DNA of 64,000 nucleotides from Chryseobacterium sp. MYb7 (lineage in GTDB: Bacteria; Bacteroidota; Bacteroidia; Flavobacteriales; Weeksellaceae), in assembly GCF_002979455.1 (NCBI RefSeq), contig NZ_PCOU01000010.1, positions 82,431 to 146,430 of the forward strand, given 5' to 3'. Both the position numbers and the translations under genes were made by a program. This document shows, in pieces, positions 43,116 to 50,868 of the stretch (position 1 is the stretch's first letter; every line of letters begins with the position of its first letter). The notes below the pieces were generated by a model that saw only the letters and a program-made list of their open reading frames with translations, had not been told where the DNA came from and ran no database searches.

Positions 43116-45701
43116 TTAGAAAGGCGCATTTGGCTGGGTAAAACTTCTGTCTTTGTACTTCAATGCGTCACTTAAGATATTGGCTTTGATCCCAATAAAG
43201 AAGTCATATACTTTATACTGTCCAAAAGGAACCCAGTTGAAATTGATGGTAAAGCTTCGCTGATCTCTTGAAAAACCAATCCTTGTATATGCCAATTGCT
43301 TAGTCACCATATCATAATGGGTACTTCCGTTGACATTCCAGTAAGGCGTCAGCTTGATACTACCATCCAACCCAATCGATGCAATTTTGTTAGCCAATCT
43401 GCTTAATCCTTTTGAATAAGCATAGTTTGCACTGATGTTTAAAGTCCATGCCTGATTAAAGTGAGCATAATGATCATCATCAAAATAGTAATTTTCATTT
43501 CGGACTTCCCCTTTTGAAGAATATTTTTTAGCATAATCTGTCTTTTCTCCAAAAACTTCGCTGCTTAAAGGATAAGATAACTGAACATTGAATCCCTGTA
43601 CACTGAAATGCCCGAACTGTTCTGTTCTTACACCCGTATCTTGTCCTGAAGAGAAATCAATTTTATATGGTTCCAGCGAAAGGCTGGTATTTACGGTAAG
43701 TTTATTATTGAAGAAAGATGACTGCCCATTGATTGAGAATACTGACCAAGGGTGATCTTTAGCTGCAAAGTTGTAGCTTCCTGCAAGGTTTAAAGATTCA
43801 AAAATTTTGATTTTCTTCACTCCTGTAGAATCGCTCTTAGACTTTACTTTCATCTCGATATTGTTACCGATATTGAAACCTAAAGCTCCCACCATTCCAC
43901 TTGAAGGACTTCCGATGATTCCTTTTTCAAAAATAGAATAAGGCGTCAGCGCTCCGGTTGCGTTATAATAGTTTTTGTAATATCCAAAGTTAGGACTTGA
44001 AAAATCTGGTGCATAGGTAAAACCAATACTTGGCGTCATCATATGCCTTACTGCTTCTACCGCAGAGCCTTTTTTAAACTTCAGCATTCCATAAAGTGTT
44101 GTCTGAAGACTGGCTGTTGTAGAGAAAGTAGAATATCCTGTGAAGTTTTTATTGATTTCATCAACGGTTACATTCTTTACCGGATCGTAATATCTGTTCA
44201 GCGTTTTTGTGGTCAAAGCATTGTCGATATTCGCATTTAAAGTAAAAGTAAAATATTTTGCCAGTGTTGTATTGGTTGTTAATGCAATATTGTTTTTAAG
44301 ACCCGTCTGCATTTTATCCCACATTTCTTTTTTAAATAACTCATTTTCCTGAGTATTTACGAAATTGGTAAGGTTGAAACCGGTGTTCACTGTAATATTT
44401 TCAAGAAGTCCCTGTCTGATCCCTGTTCTTGATTTAAACAGATAGAACTGGTTGATGGCAACGTTCATCTGTGGAAGGCGAAGATCTGCCAGCCCTGTTG
44501 CAAAGTTCTGGGAATAAGAAGCAGTTCCAGTAATGGTCATCGGAAGCTTCAGAAATCTTTTGGTAAGGGTTACCGTAGAGTTCTGCTGGGTATTCAATAC
44601 ATTCTGGTTGAAAATGTAATTGTTATTCAGCGGGTTATTATAAAACTTTGTACTCACGATATCCACAGAGGCACTGAAAGTAAGGAAAGGATTGGCTTTA
44701 GAATCCTGAGAATGCGTCCAGTTGATTCTATAGGTACTATTTTTAGTATAATCATCCAAACCTTTGATTCCTCTCACCATGGTACCAATATCTGCCGTAA
44801 AGTTTCCGGAGTAACGGTATTTTTTCTGATAATTCACCTGAGGACGTACGTTCCAGCTCCCTTTTGTATAGATATCAGCTAACACTTTAAGGTCAAAATG
44901 TTCCCCAATCGGCTGATAATATCCAATTCCGTTAAGGAAAAACCCTACATCTTCCCTTTCCCCAAAACTTGGAATCAGGATACCAGCTGCTCTTTTATCT
45001 GAAAACGGTAAAATAGCAAACGGAAGATAAAGTGGTGTAGGCACCTGTTCGATAAACATCTGGATAGGCCCTGTAACGATCTGGGATTTATTTTTGGTTT
45101 TAATCAGCTTAATATTATAAGCTCTCATAAAATAATCCGCAGCTGTATCTTTTTTCTTGATAAAATAATCATCCGTTGTATAATCCGCTTTTCTCATCGC
45201 GAATACGGAATCGTTATATTTTTTGGTCTTCTGAGCTATAATTACCCCTTCATTTTCTTCTGTTCGGGCATTGAAAGCAATTGCCTGTTTGGTTTTTGTG
45301 TTATAGCTGAATTCGTTGGTTTCGTATTTTTTCCCGGCCTGTGTAGTAATTACAGGTTCGATGATTTTTCCTAAAGAGTCTTGTTTTCCTCTCGCATAGA
45401 TCAGATTTTTATTATCATCTATTGAAATATAATCTGCATCAATCTGCATATCCTGATACTTTACCTGAGCATTTTTGTTCAGGAAAGTCATTTTTTTCGG
45501 GATATCTCTTCTCTGATCATCAGCTTTTGTACGAAGAATATCGTCTAAAGCTTCTTTTTTTACAACTATGGTATCCTTTTTGGAAATAGTATCATTAACC
45601 GCATTTTTAGGCAATTTTTCAGGAGTTTTCTGTGCTAAAAAATTGTTAAAAATTAGGATAATTAAAATTTGTAATATATTTTTGAGGACGGTTTTGGCCA
45701 A
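43116..45701 (-). CDS. lptD: LPS-assembly protein LptD, Bacteroidetes type
   Basis: 861 residues. It inserts lipopolysaccharide into the outer leaflet. The sequence has a signal peptide (ILIILIFNNFLAQ), an OstA/LptA-like jellyroll (NAQVKYQDMQIDADYISIDDNKNLIYARG, KYETNEFSYNTKTKQAIAFNARTEENEG) and a long barrel with many Tyr/Asn strands. The start is TTG at 45701: no ATG gives a signal peptide and the -7 box TAATTTTG (45725-45732) stands 23 bases before it. It is divergent from an amidase gene. Confidence 0.9.
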   Translation of the reverse strand: MAKTVLKNILQILIILIFNNFLAQKTPEKLPKNAVNDTISKKDTIVVKKEALDDILRTKADDQRRDIPKKMTFLNKNAQVKYQDMQIDADYISIDDNKNLIYARGKQDSLGKIIEPVITTQAGKKYETNEFSYNTKTKQAIAFNARTEENEGVIIAQKTKKYNDSVFAMRKADYTTDDYFIKKKDTAADYFMRAYNIKLIKTKNKSQIVTGPIQMFIEQVPTPLYLPFAILPFSDKRAAGILIPSFGEREDVGFFLNGIGYYQPIGEHFDLKVLADIYTKGSWNVRPQVNYQKKYRYSGNFTADIGTMVRGIKGLDDYTKNSTYRINWTHSQDSKANPFLTFSASVDIVSTKFYNNPLNNNYIFNQNVLNTQQNSTVTLTKRFLKLPMTITGTASYSQNFATGLADLRLPQMNVAINQFYLFKSRTGIRQGLLENITVNTGFNLTNFVNTQENELFKKEMWDKMQTGLKNNIALTTNTTLAKYFTFTLNANIDNALTTKTLNRYYDPVKNVTVDEINKNFTGYSTFSTTASLQTTLYGMLKFKKGSAVEAVRHMMTPSIGFTYAPDFSSPNFGYYKNYYNATGALTPYSIFEKGIIGSPSSGMVGALGFNIGNNIEMKVKSKSDSTGVKKIKIFESLNLAGSYNFAAKDHPWSVFSINGQSSFFNNKLTVNTSLSLEPYKIDFSSGQDTGVRTEQFGHFSVQGFNVQLSYPLSSEVFGEKTDYAKKYSSKGEVRNENYYFDDDHYAHFNQAWTLNISANYAYSKGLSRLANKIASIGLDGSIKLTPYWNVNGSTHYDMVTKQLAYTRIGFSRDQRSFTINFNWVPFGQYKVYDFFIGIKANILSDALKYKDRSFTQPNAPF

Positions 45702-45724
45702 TGTTATTCTATATAATTAAGGCT

Positions 45725-45732
45725 CAAAATTA
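45725..45732 (-). promoter_or_regulatory. -7 box of lptD
   Basis: Minus-strand TAATTTTG in the 53-base gap between lptD and the divergent amidase gene. It supports the TTG start of lptD. The two divergent promoters must overlap. Confidence 0.6.
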
Positions 45733-45754
45733 ATATAATTTTTATAACTGTAAG

Positions 45755-47041
45755 ATGTACAAACAAAATTTTAAAATAATTTTATCATTTCTCCTTCTCC
45801 TTACCAGTAACTTTATTTTCTCTCAAAAGAAGTTTACTATCGTTCTGGATGCGGGACACGGAGGAAGCGATCATGGAGCGAACAGGACTTATTCTGATAT
45901 TGGAAGGGTTGCAGAAAAAGATATTACACTTGCCATTACGTTAAAAGTAGGGGCAATGTTAGAGAAAAACAGAGATTTCAAAGTAATATATACCCGAAAA
46001 ATCGACGAGTACCCTTCTCTATCCGACAGAACCAATCTGGCTAACAGGAGTAAAGCTGATCTTTTTGTATCTATTCACTGTAATTCTTCTCAAAGACCTA
46101 CAGCTTATGGTACAGAAACTTATGTTCAGGGACCTAACCAGAACAATGAGAACCTTGAAGTTGCCAAAAGAGAGAATGATGTAATCTTCCTTGATGAAAA
46201 AGATAAGCAGACCTTCGGATCTTATAATCCTGATTCTCCGGAATCCCTAATTGCGTTAAAACTTCAGCAAAGCAAATATCTGGAATCAAGTCTTCTTTTG
46301 GGTGGATTAGTGGAAGATAACTTTGTGAATAAAGATAAAAGATCCTCTAGAGGGGTTTTCCAGAAAAACCTTCACGTTCTCCGTATGAATGCTATGCCAT
46401 CTGTACTGATAGAAACGGGATTCATCAACCATCCTGAGGAAAGCCACTATATTGCTTCAGATAAAGGACAGAGTGAGATTGCAGAGAGTATCTATAATGC
46501 AATCATAGATTACAAAAAAGCAGTTGACAGAAAATCCGGAGGTTCTTTTGCTGTAAAAAAACCTGAACCTGAAAAACCGGCAGAAGTTCCTCTGAAAAAT
46601 GATTTCAGAATTCTATTAATGAGTTCACCAACAAAATATAATGAAAATGATCCTGCCCTGAAAGGTCTGAATTATATTCTGACTCTTAAAGAAAACGGAC
46701 AGTATAAATACTACTACGCTGTAACAAATATGGCCTCTGTAAAAGATATTAATCTTAAAACCGCTAAAGATGCAGGATTTAGAAATGCTTTTGCTGTAGG
46801 TTTCATGCCTAACCAAAGGATTAACATGGGGTATTACACCATAGAAGTGTACTCTGGTGACAAGCTGAATGGTAACTCTTACATCCTTCAGAACCTGAAA
46901 GATGTTGAAAGAGAGAAAGACAGTGGAGTGTTCTATTATACTTATGGAAAAGTATACACATTAGAAGATGCCGTAAAACTTCAAAAAGATCTTGAAGCTA
47001 AAGGGATCAAAAACACAGTGATACAGAAAGTCTACAAATAA
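45755..47041 (+). CDS. N-acetylmuramoyl-L-alanine amidase
   Basis: 428 residues: signal peptide (IILSFLLLLTSNFIFSQ), Amidase_3 domain with zinc ligands (LDAGHGGSDHG about residue 32; the Glu in GRVAEKDI; His in VSIHCNSS; catalytic Glu in SVLIETGFINHPEES), then a C-terminal SPOR-like region from about residue 290 (YYYAVTNMASVKDINLKTAKDAGF, LEDAVKLQKDLEAKGIKNTVIQ) likely to bind denuded glycan at the septum. It cleaves peptidoglycan cross-bridges from glycan during division. Divergent from lptD. Confidence 0.93.
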   Translation: MYKQNFKIILSFLLLLTSNFIFSQKKFTIVLDAGHGGSDHGANRTYSDIGRVAEKDITLAITLKVGAMLEKNRDFKVIYTRKIDEYPSLSDRTNLANRSKADLFVSIHCNSSQRPTAYGTETYVQGPNQNNENLEVAKRENDVIFLDEKDKQTFGSYNPDSPESLIALKLQQSKYLESSLLLGGLVEDNFVNKDKRSSRGVFQKNLHVLRMNAMPSVLIETGFINHPEESHYIASDKGQSEIAESIYNAIIDYKKAVDRKSGGSFAVKKPEPEKPAEVPLKNDFRILLMSSPTKYNENDPALKGLNYILTLKENGQYKYYYAVTNMASVKDINLKTAKDAGFRNAFAVGFMPNQRINMGYYTIEVYSGDKLNGNSYILQNLKDVEREKDSGVFYYTYGKVYTLEDAVKLQKDLEAKGIKNTVIQKVYK

Positions 47042-47100
47042 TTTAAAAGAATAATTTTGAGGTTAAAGAGTTAATTCTTACCTTTGCAACCTCAAAATTT

Positions 47101-47172
47101 GGCCTATTCGTCTAGTGGTCAGGACTCAAGATTTTCATTCTTGCAACAGGGGTTCGATTCCCCTATAGGCTA
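47101..47172 (+). tRNA. tRNA-Glu (anticodon TTC), divergent copy
   Basis: Cloverleaf: acceptor GGCCTAT / ATAGGCT, anticodon arm CAAGA-TTTTCAT-TCTTG with TTC at 34-36, T arm AGGGG-TTCGATT-CCCCT. The gene-encoded CCA follows at 47173-47175, unlike the three copies downstream. It differs from them in acceptor, D and anticodon arms. Confidence 0.93.
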
Positions 47173-47180
47173 CCATTTTC

Positions 47181-47213
47181 AAACCTTTAACTGATCAGTT
47201 AAAGGTTTTTTTA
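47181..47213 (+). terminator. Terminator after the first tRNA-Glu
   Basis: Perfect palindrome AAACCTTTAACTGA / TCAGTTAAAGGTTT followed by T-rich sequence, just downstream of the tRNA. Confidence 0.85.
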
Positions 47214-47521
47214 TTTCTTGTTTTCACCCTATTTCTCAAATTTATTCCATTTTTCAGAAGGCAGATAACTCTAAATATTGGTAATAATTCTAAAAAACGG
47301 ATCTAATCAAAAAACCTACTTCCCTCATGATCTTGATGTTACAGCTCATAACATTAGATGAGTTGTTTTAAAAAGCAGTTCCATTTCATTATATATTACA
47401 AAAGCATTATATTTGCAAAAATTTTTAACCATAATTGGTCACACAAATATGGCAACACTGATGAAAAATATTATTTATAAATCATGTTTGTAGTTATCTA
47501 CAGGCTACCAAATTTTATATC
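47214..47521 (+). other. Intergenic region with a tRNA-tail-like sequence
   Basis: About 310 AT-rich bases. A -7 box TATATTTG is at 47408-47415. CTACAGGCTACCA at 47498-47510 matches the 3' end of the tRNA-Glu (CTATAGGCTACCA, 47163-47175) at 12 of 13 positions, just before the next gene. No integrase, cloverleaf or reading frame is seen between. Confidence 0.45.
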
Positions 47522-47842
47522 ATGCCGGATTTAAAAATACAAGAAGCGAAATTGCTTTTTAAGAAAATCCACTCTAACCCAAAAAGTTATGATTTAAAAA
47601 TCAATGAAGACGGGATTACAGGCAAAGATGATAAAATCAGTTTCAGACTTTACAGGACTGGAGAAAGGGTTGCTTTTGAAGTAACAATTGACGGACTTAC
47701 TTTCACCAACACCACTGGGGAATGGAACAACGCACTGATCATGCTGGGAAATACGATCAAAAAAATAGAAAAAGAACAAGAAAATTTAAAAATAGAACAA
47801 GCAATAGATAAGCTTAGAAAGTACCTTTCAGAAGAAAATTAA
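47522..47842 (+). CDS. Small cytoplasmic protein, unknown
   Basis: 106 residues, no signal peptide. N-terminal helix with basic patch (LKIQEAKLLFKKIHSNPKSY), a beta-rich centre (KISFRLYRTGERVAFEVTIDGLTFTN) and a C-terminal coiled-coil tail (KKIEKEQENLKIEQAIDKLRKYLSEE). Family not recognised. ATG at 47522 is 12 bases after the tRNA-tail-like sequence. Ribosomal protein S20 follows with its own promoter. Confidence 0.7.
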   Translation: MPDLKIQEAKLLFKKIHSNPKSYDLKINEDGITGKDDKISFRLYRTGERVAFEVTIDGLTFTNTTGEWNNALIMLGNTIKKIEKEQENLKIEQAIDKLRKYLSEEN

Positions 47843-47858
47843 AATTTTCGAAAATAAA

Positions 47859-47890
47859 TTTGGTAGTTTTAAAAAAAGTTTATAGTTTTG
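47859..47890 (+). promoter_or_regulatory. Promoter of rpsT
   Basis: TTTG (47859-47862), 20-bp spacer, TAGTTTTG (47883-47890), 18 bases before the rpsT start; an exact consensus promoter. Confidence 0.8.
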
Positions 47891-47908
47891 CACTCACATT
47901 TAAACGAT

Positions 47909-48163
47909 ATGGCAAATCATAAATCAGCACTAAAGAGAATCAGACAAAACGAAACTAGAAGACTTCGTAACAGATATTACCACAAGACTGCTAGAACAGC
48001 TTTAAAAGCTTTAAGAAATGAAGAGAACAAAGCTGCTGCTACAGAACAACTGCCAAAAGTTATCGCTTTATTGGATAAATTAGCTAAGAAAAATATTATC
48101 CACAAGAACAAAGCTGCTAACTTGAAAAGCAAATTGACAAAGCACGTTAATAAATTAGCGTAA
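47909..48163 (+). CDS. rpsT: 30S ribosomal protein S20
   Basis: 84 residues from the ATG at 47909 ([21 protein letters not shown]), the universal S20 N-terminus. An earlier in-frame start at 47888 lies within the promoter box and is rejected. S20 binds 16S rRNA early in assembly. The first of three identical tRNA-Glu genes starts 10 bases after the stop, so they may share a transcript. Confidence 0.96.
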   Translation: MANHKSALKRIRQNETRRLRNRYYHKTARTALKALRNEENKAAATEQLPKVIALLDKLAKKNIIHKNKAANLKSKLTKHVNKLA

Positions 48164-48173
48164 TAATATAGCT

Positions 48174-48245
48174 GGCCCGTTCGTCTATCGGTTAGGACCT
48201 CAGATTTTCATTCTGGTAAGAGGGGTTCGATTCCCCTACGGGCTA
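48174..48245 (+). tRNA. tRNA-Glu (anticodon TTC), repeat copy 1
   Basis: Acceptor GGCCCGT / ACGGGCT, anticodon loop TTTTCAT with TTC at 34-36, T arm GAGGGG-TTCGATT-CCCCT. CCA is not encoded. Base-for-base identical to the copies at 48329 and 48467. Confidence 0.95.
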
Positions 48246-48328
48246 CTTACATCTTATAAGACCACTGTAATAACGGTGGTTTTATAAAGATCACAGTAGA
48301 AAAAAGCTATATTCAAATAAATCTAACC

Positions 48329-48400
48329 GGCCCGTTCGTCTATCGGTTAGGACCTCAGATTTTCATTCTGGTAAGAGGGGTTCGATTCCCCTACGGGCTA
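48329..48400 (+). tRNA. tRNA-Glu (anticodon TTC), repeat copy 2
   Basis: 72 bases identical to copy 1; CCA not encoded. It is separated from copy 1 by 83 bases. Confidence 0.95.
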
Positions 48401-48466
48401 CAAGATTAAGAGTTGATACTTATAAAACAAAAAACTAACACATTACTTCGGTAATGGAAGGTAGAG

Positions 48467-48538
48467 GGCCCGTTCGTCTATCGGTTAGGACCTCAGATTT
48501 TCATTCTGGTAAGAGGGGTTCGATTCCCCTACGGGCTA
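48467..48538 (+). tRNA. tRNA-Glu (anticodon TTC), repeat copy 3
   Basis: 72 bases identical to copies 1 and 2; CCA not encoded. It is separated from copy 2 by 66 bases, followed by a terminator. Confidence 0.95.
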
Positions 48539-48539
48539 C

Positions 48540-48568
48540 AAAAGGACTTTTTCGAAAGTCCTTTTTTC
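48540..48568 (+). terminator. Terminator after the tRNA-Glu array
   Basis: AAAGGACTTT / AAAGTCCTTT stem with a TTCG tetraloop and T6. Confidence 0.88.
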
Positions 48569-48917
48569 GTTTTTATACCTTCAATTTGGGAAATCTTTAC
48601 CCAACAATTCTGACATCTTTTACCATTCATATCTCTGAATCGAATGATCACAGTCATCTTTTAAGATCTTCAGGTTCAATTATACCTTACCACTACAATA
48701 AAGGATTTTCTCATTATCTCCTACTTTTACCTCTTTTGTTCCGGAGGTTTTAATTTTTCAATTAAAATAAATAATATAAGTAATAGTATTTGGACAAACG
48801 AATACAAAGTCATATTAAATTTTATTAAAAATATCACTAATAATGGAAATATTATTTTTTACTTCTCCTATTAATCATTAAATTTGACTAAAACTATTCA
48901 TTCAAAAAATATATAAC
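48569..48917 (+). other. Intergenic region before T9SS paralogue 1
   Basis: About 350 AT-rich bases. A -7 box TAAATTTG is at 48879-48886, 31 bases before the next start codon. I see no convincing gene or hairpin in the rest. Confidence 0.5.
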
Positions 48918-49691
48918 ATGAAAACTAATTTACTTTTGGGAAAACGATTCTCTTTTAAAGCCGGATTAATGGCTTTATTTTTATTTTCAGCAAGCACTTT
49001 ATCTTTTGCGCAGAACAGAATTTACGCACACGCTCAAAGCTCCGGTGTATTTGGAGTAGCATGTCTGGGATGCCGTATAGACAACCCATTGAATGCCGTT
49101 GGATTTAATGAGGATGATTATTCTACAATGGTATTGGGAACAGTTTTATTAGGAGGAATACAACAAACTCTAATCTTTCCTGATCTGAGATCAGATACAA
49201 GACTTGTGGTGGGAATCGGAACAAACAACATTCCTTTATCTGTACAATTATTAAGCGGAGTAACTCTTGAAACAATGAATGGGGGAACTTCCAATGATGA
49301 CCGAAGAACGATAGATGTAAGTCTTCTTAAACTAGGTGCTACACCCAACAGAGGAACAGTAGAATTCAAACCGGCAAAACCTTATGACGGAATAAGAATT
49401 GGCTTAACCGGAGGGGTTTTAAGCCTTGGCGGCGGATTCAGAATTTATTATGCTTACCAGGATCCATTAGCAAACATTATGGCTCACAGCCAGAATGGTC
49501 AGGTTACTCTTGGAGGAAATGTTCCTGTAGAAGGTTCGGAGGTCATTTTATATAATACTTCAGGAAAAGAAGTGTTCCGTTCCGTAGTAAAATCTAATAC
49601 ATTTGAATCTAAACAGCCGGAAGGGGTTTATATTATGAACGTACAGACTAAAGAAGGAAAAACTTATTCTAAAAAGATTATCATAAAATAA
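48918..49691 (+). CDS. T9SS-sorted surface/secreted protein, paralogue 1
   Basis: 257 residues: signal peptide (FKAGLMALFLFSASTLSFAQ), a beta-rich domain with a Cys pair (GVACLGCRIDNPLNAVGFNEDDYSTM) and a type A T9SS sorting domain (AHSQNGQVTLGGNVPVEGSE, ending KTYSKKIIIK). The N-terminal domain is not one I can name; it also occurs in the next gene (shared pattern GC-x3-NP-x-NAVG-x-NE-x-DYST and QTLIFP). Such proteins are exported across the outer membrane and attached or released. Own terminator at 49711. Confidence 0.85.
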   Translation: MKTNLLLGKRFSFKAGLMALFLFSASTLSFAQNRIYAHAQSSGVFGVACLGCRIDNPLNAVGFNEDDYSTMVLGTVLLGGIQQTLIFPDLRSDTRLVVGIGTNNIPLSVQLLSGVTLETMNGGTSNDDRRTIDVSLLKLGATPNRGTVEFKPAKPYDGIRIGLTGGVLSLGGGFRIYYAYQDPLANIMAHSQNGQVTLGGNVPVEGSEVILYNTSGKEVFRSVVKSNTFESKQPEGVYIMNVQTKEGKTYSKKIIIK

Positions 49692-49710
49692 TTAAATAAT
49701 AGATTAATTA

Positions 49711-49746
49711 ATACGGTAGACTTATTCAGGTCTGCCGTATTTTTTT
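49711..49746 (+). terminator. Terminator of T9SS paralogue 1
   Basis: ATACGGTAGAC / GTCTGCCGTAT stem (one G-T) with an 8-base loop and a long T-tract. Confidence 0.85.
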
Positions 49747-49914
49747 GTGTTCGTTTTCAGAGAAGTACAAATATTTTTTATTAAATAAAAATAAATTCAT
49801 AATCACAAATATCAATTAATTATTAACAAATCACATAAAAATGAAATAAAATAAGCAACATAATTAATTTATTTATAAATTTACACAAAACTAAAATCCA
49901 AAATTTTTCTACAT

Positions 49915-50703
49915 ATGAAAACTAATTTATTACTTAGCCAACGCACTATGAAAGCTGCTATTTTGGCATCATTTCTATTTTTAACAAGTACAATGTCTTT
50001 TGCACAGATTGTAAAGACGTATGCAAGCAGCCAAACCAATCAGGTATTGGGATTATGCATTGGTTGTGGGGTATTGAATCCTCAAAATGCAGTAGGAAGT
50101 AACGAGAATGATTATTCTACTCTTCAGGTATCAGTAGGATTGCTAGCGAGAACAGAACAGACATTGATCTTCCCTACTACCAACATCGCTAACAACACGA
50201 ATAAACTTGTTCTTTCCATTGGGTCAAACGGGACGCCACTATCTGCTCAGGTTTTAGGAGGTGCATCCATTGAGACATTTAATGGTGATGTTTCCAATAA
50301 CGACTACACAAGTCTTGCTACAAAACTTCTTACTCTTGGAGGAACAGATCCAAGCAAAGGGGAAATTGAAATGACCATGAACATTCCTTTTGACCGTATC
50401 AAAATCAATGTAAATTCAGGATTATTGAACATTGGCGGCGAACTTAGAGTATACTATGCATATCAATACAAAGATCCATTTATCAATTTTATGGCACACA
50501 GCCAGGATGGACTGTTTACTCTTGACAAAAATGTTGCTGCAGAAGGCTCGGAGGTTACTTTAACCAATACTTCCGGAAAAGAGGTATTCCGTTCTAAGCT
50601 GACATCGAATAGTTTTGATACAAAACAACCACAAGGAGTATATATTATGAAGCTTCAAACTAAAGAAGGAAAAACATACTCTAAAAAAGTGATCATCAAA
50701 TAA
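49915..50703 (+). CDS. T9SS-sorted surface/secreted protein, paralogue 2
   Basis: 262 residues, the same layout as its left neighbour: signal peptide (MKAAILASFLFLTSTMSFAQ), Cys-pair domain (LGLCIGCGVLNPQNAVGSNENDYST, EQTLIFPTTN) and a T9SS sorting domain (FMAHSQDGLFTLDKNVAAEG, ending KTYSKKVIIK). The C-terminal domain is the more conserved part; the central domain has diverged, so the duplication is not recent. Separate promoter region and terminator, so regulated apart. Function unknown. Confidence 0.85.
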   Translation: MKTNLLLSQRTMKAAILASFLFLTSTMSFAQIVKTYASSQTNQVLGLCIGCGVLNPQNAVGSNENDYSTLQVSVGLLARTEQTLIFPTTNIANNTNKLVLSIGSNGTPLSAQVLGGASIETFNGDVSNNDYTSLATKLLTLGGTDPSKGEIEMTMNIPFDRIKINVNSGLLNIGGELRVYYAYQYKDPFINFMAHSQDGLFTLDKNVAAEGSEVTLTNTSGKEVFRSKLTSNSFDTKQPQGVYIMKLQTKEGKTYSKKVIIK

Positions 50704-50720
50704 AAAGACATAACAAATCG

Positions 50721-50756
50721 AACCCGGCAAGCCTTTCAAGCTTGCCGGGTTTTTTA
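50721..50756 (+). terminator. Terminator of T9SS paralogue 2
   Basis: Perfect stem AACCCGGCAAG / CTTGCCGGGTT with a 9-base loop and T-tract. Confidence 0.9.
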
Positions 50757-50807
50757 TGAAATTAATTCAGACTTATTCATGATTCAAAAATTTCTCTTTC
50801 AAATCAT

Positions 50808-50838
50808 AAAAAAATCCTGACCAAAGCTGGCCAGGATT
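50808..50838 (-). terminator. Terminator of the B12 uptake operon
   Basis: Minus strand: AATCCTGGCC / GGTCAGGATT with AGCTTT loop, followed by T7. It lies 31 bases beyond the last gene of the operon. Confidence 0.85.
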
Positions 50839-50868
50839 AGATTAACAAGATTACGATCTAAATTCGTA

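Noticed and set aside
47101..48538. Possible prophage or integrative element at the tRNA-Glu genes
   Set aside because: No integrase, phage or conjugation gene is present; the flanking genes are housekeeping.
48454..48753. Open frame of 99 codons across the third tRNA-Glu
   Set aside because: It reads through a tRNA gene and its terminator and has no protein-like composition.
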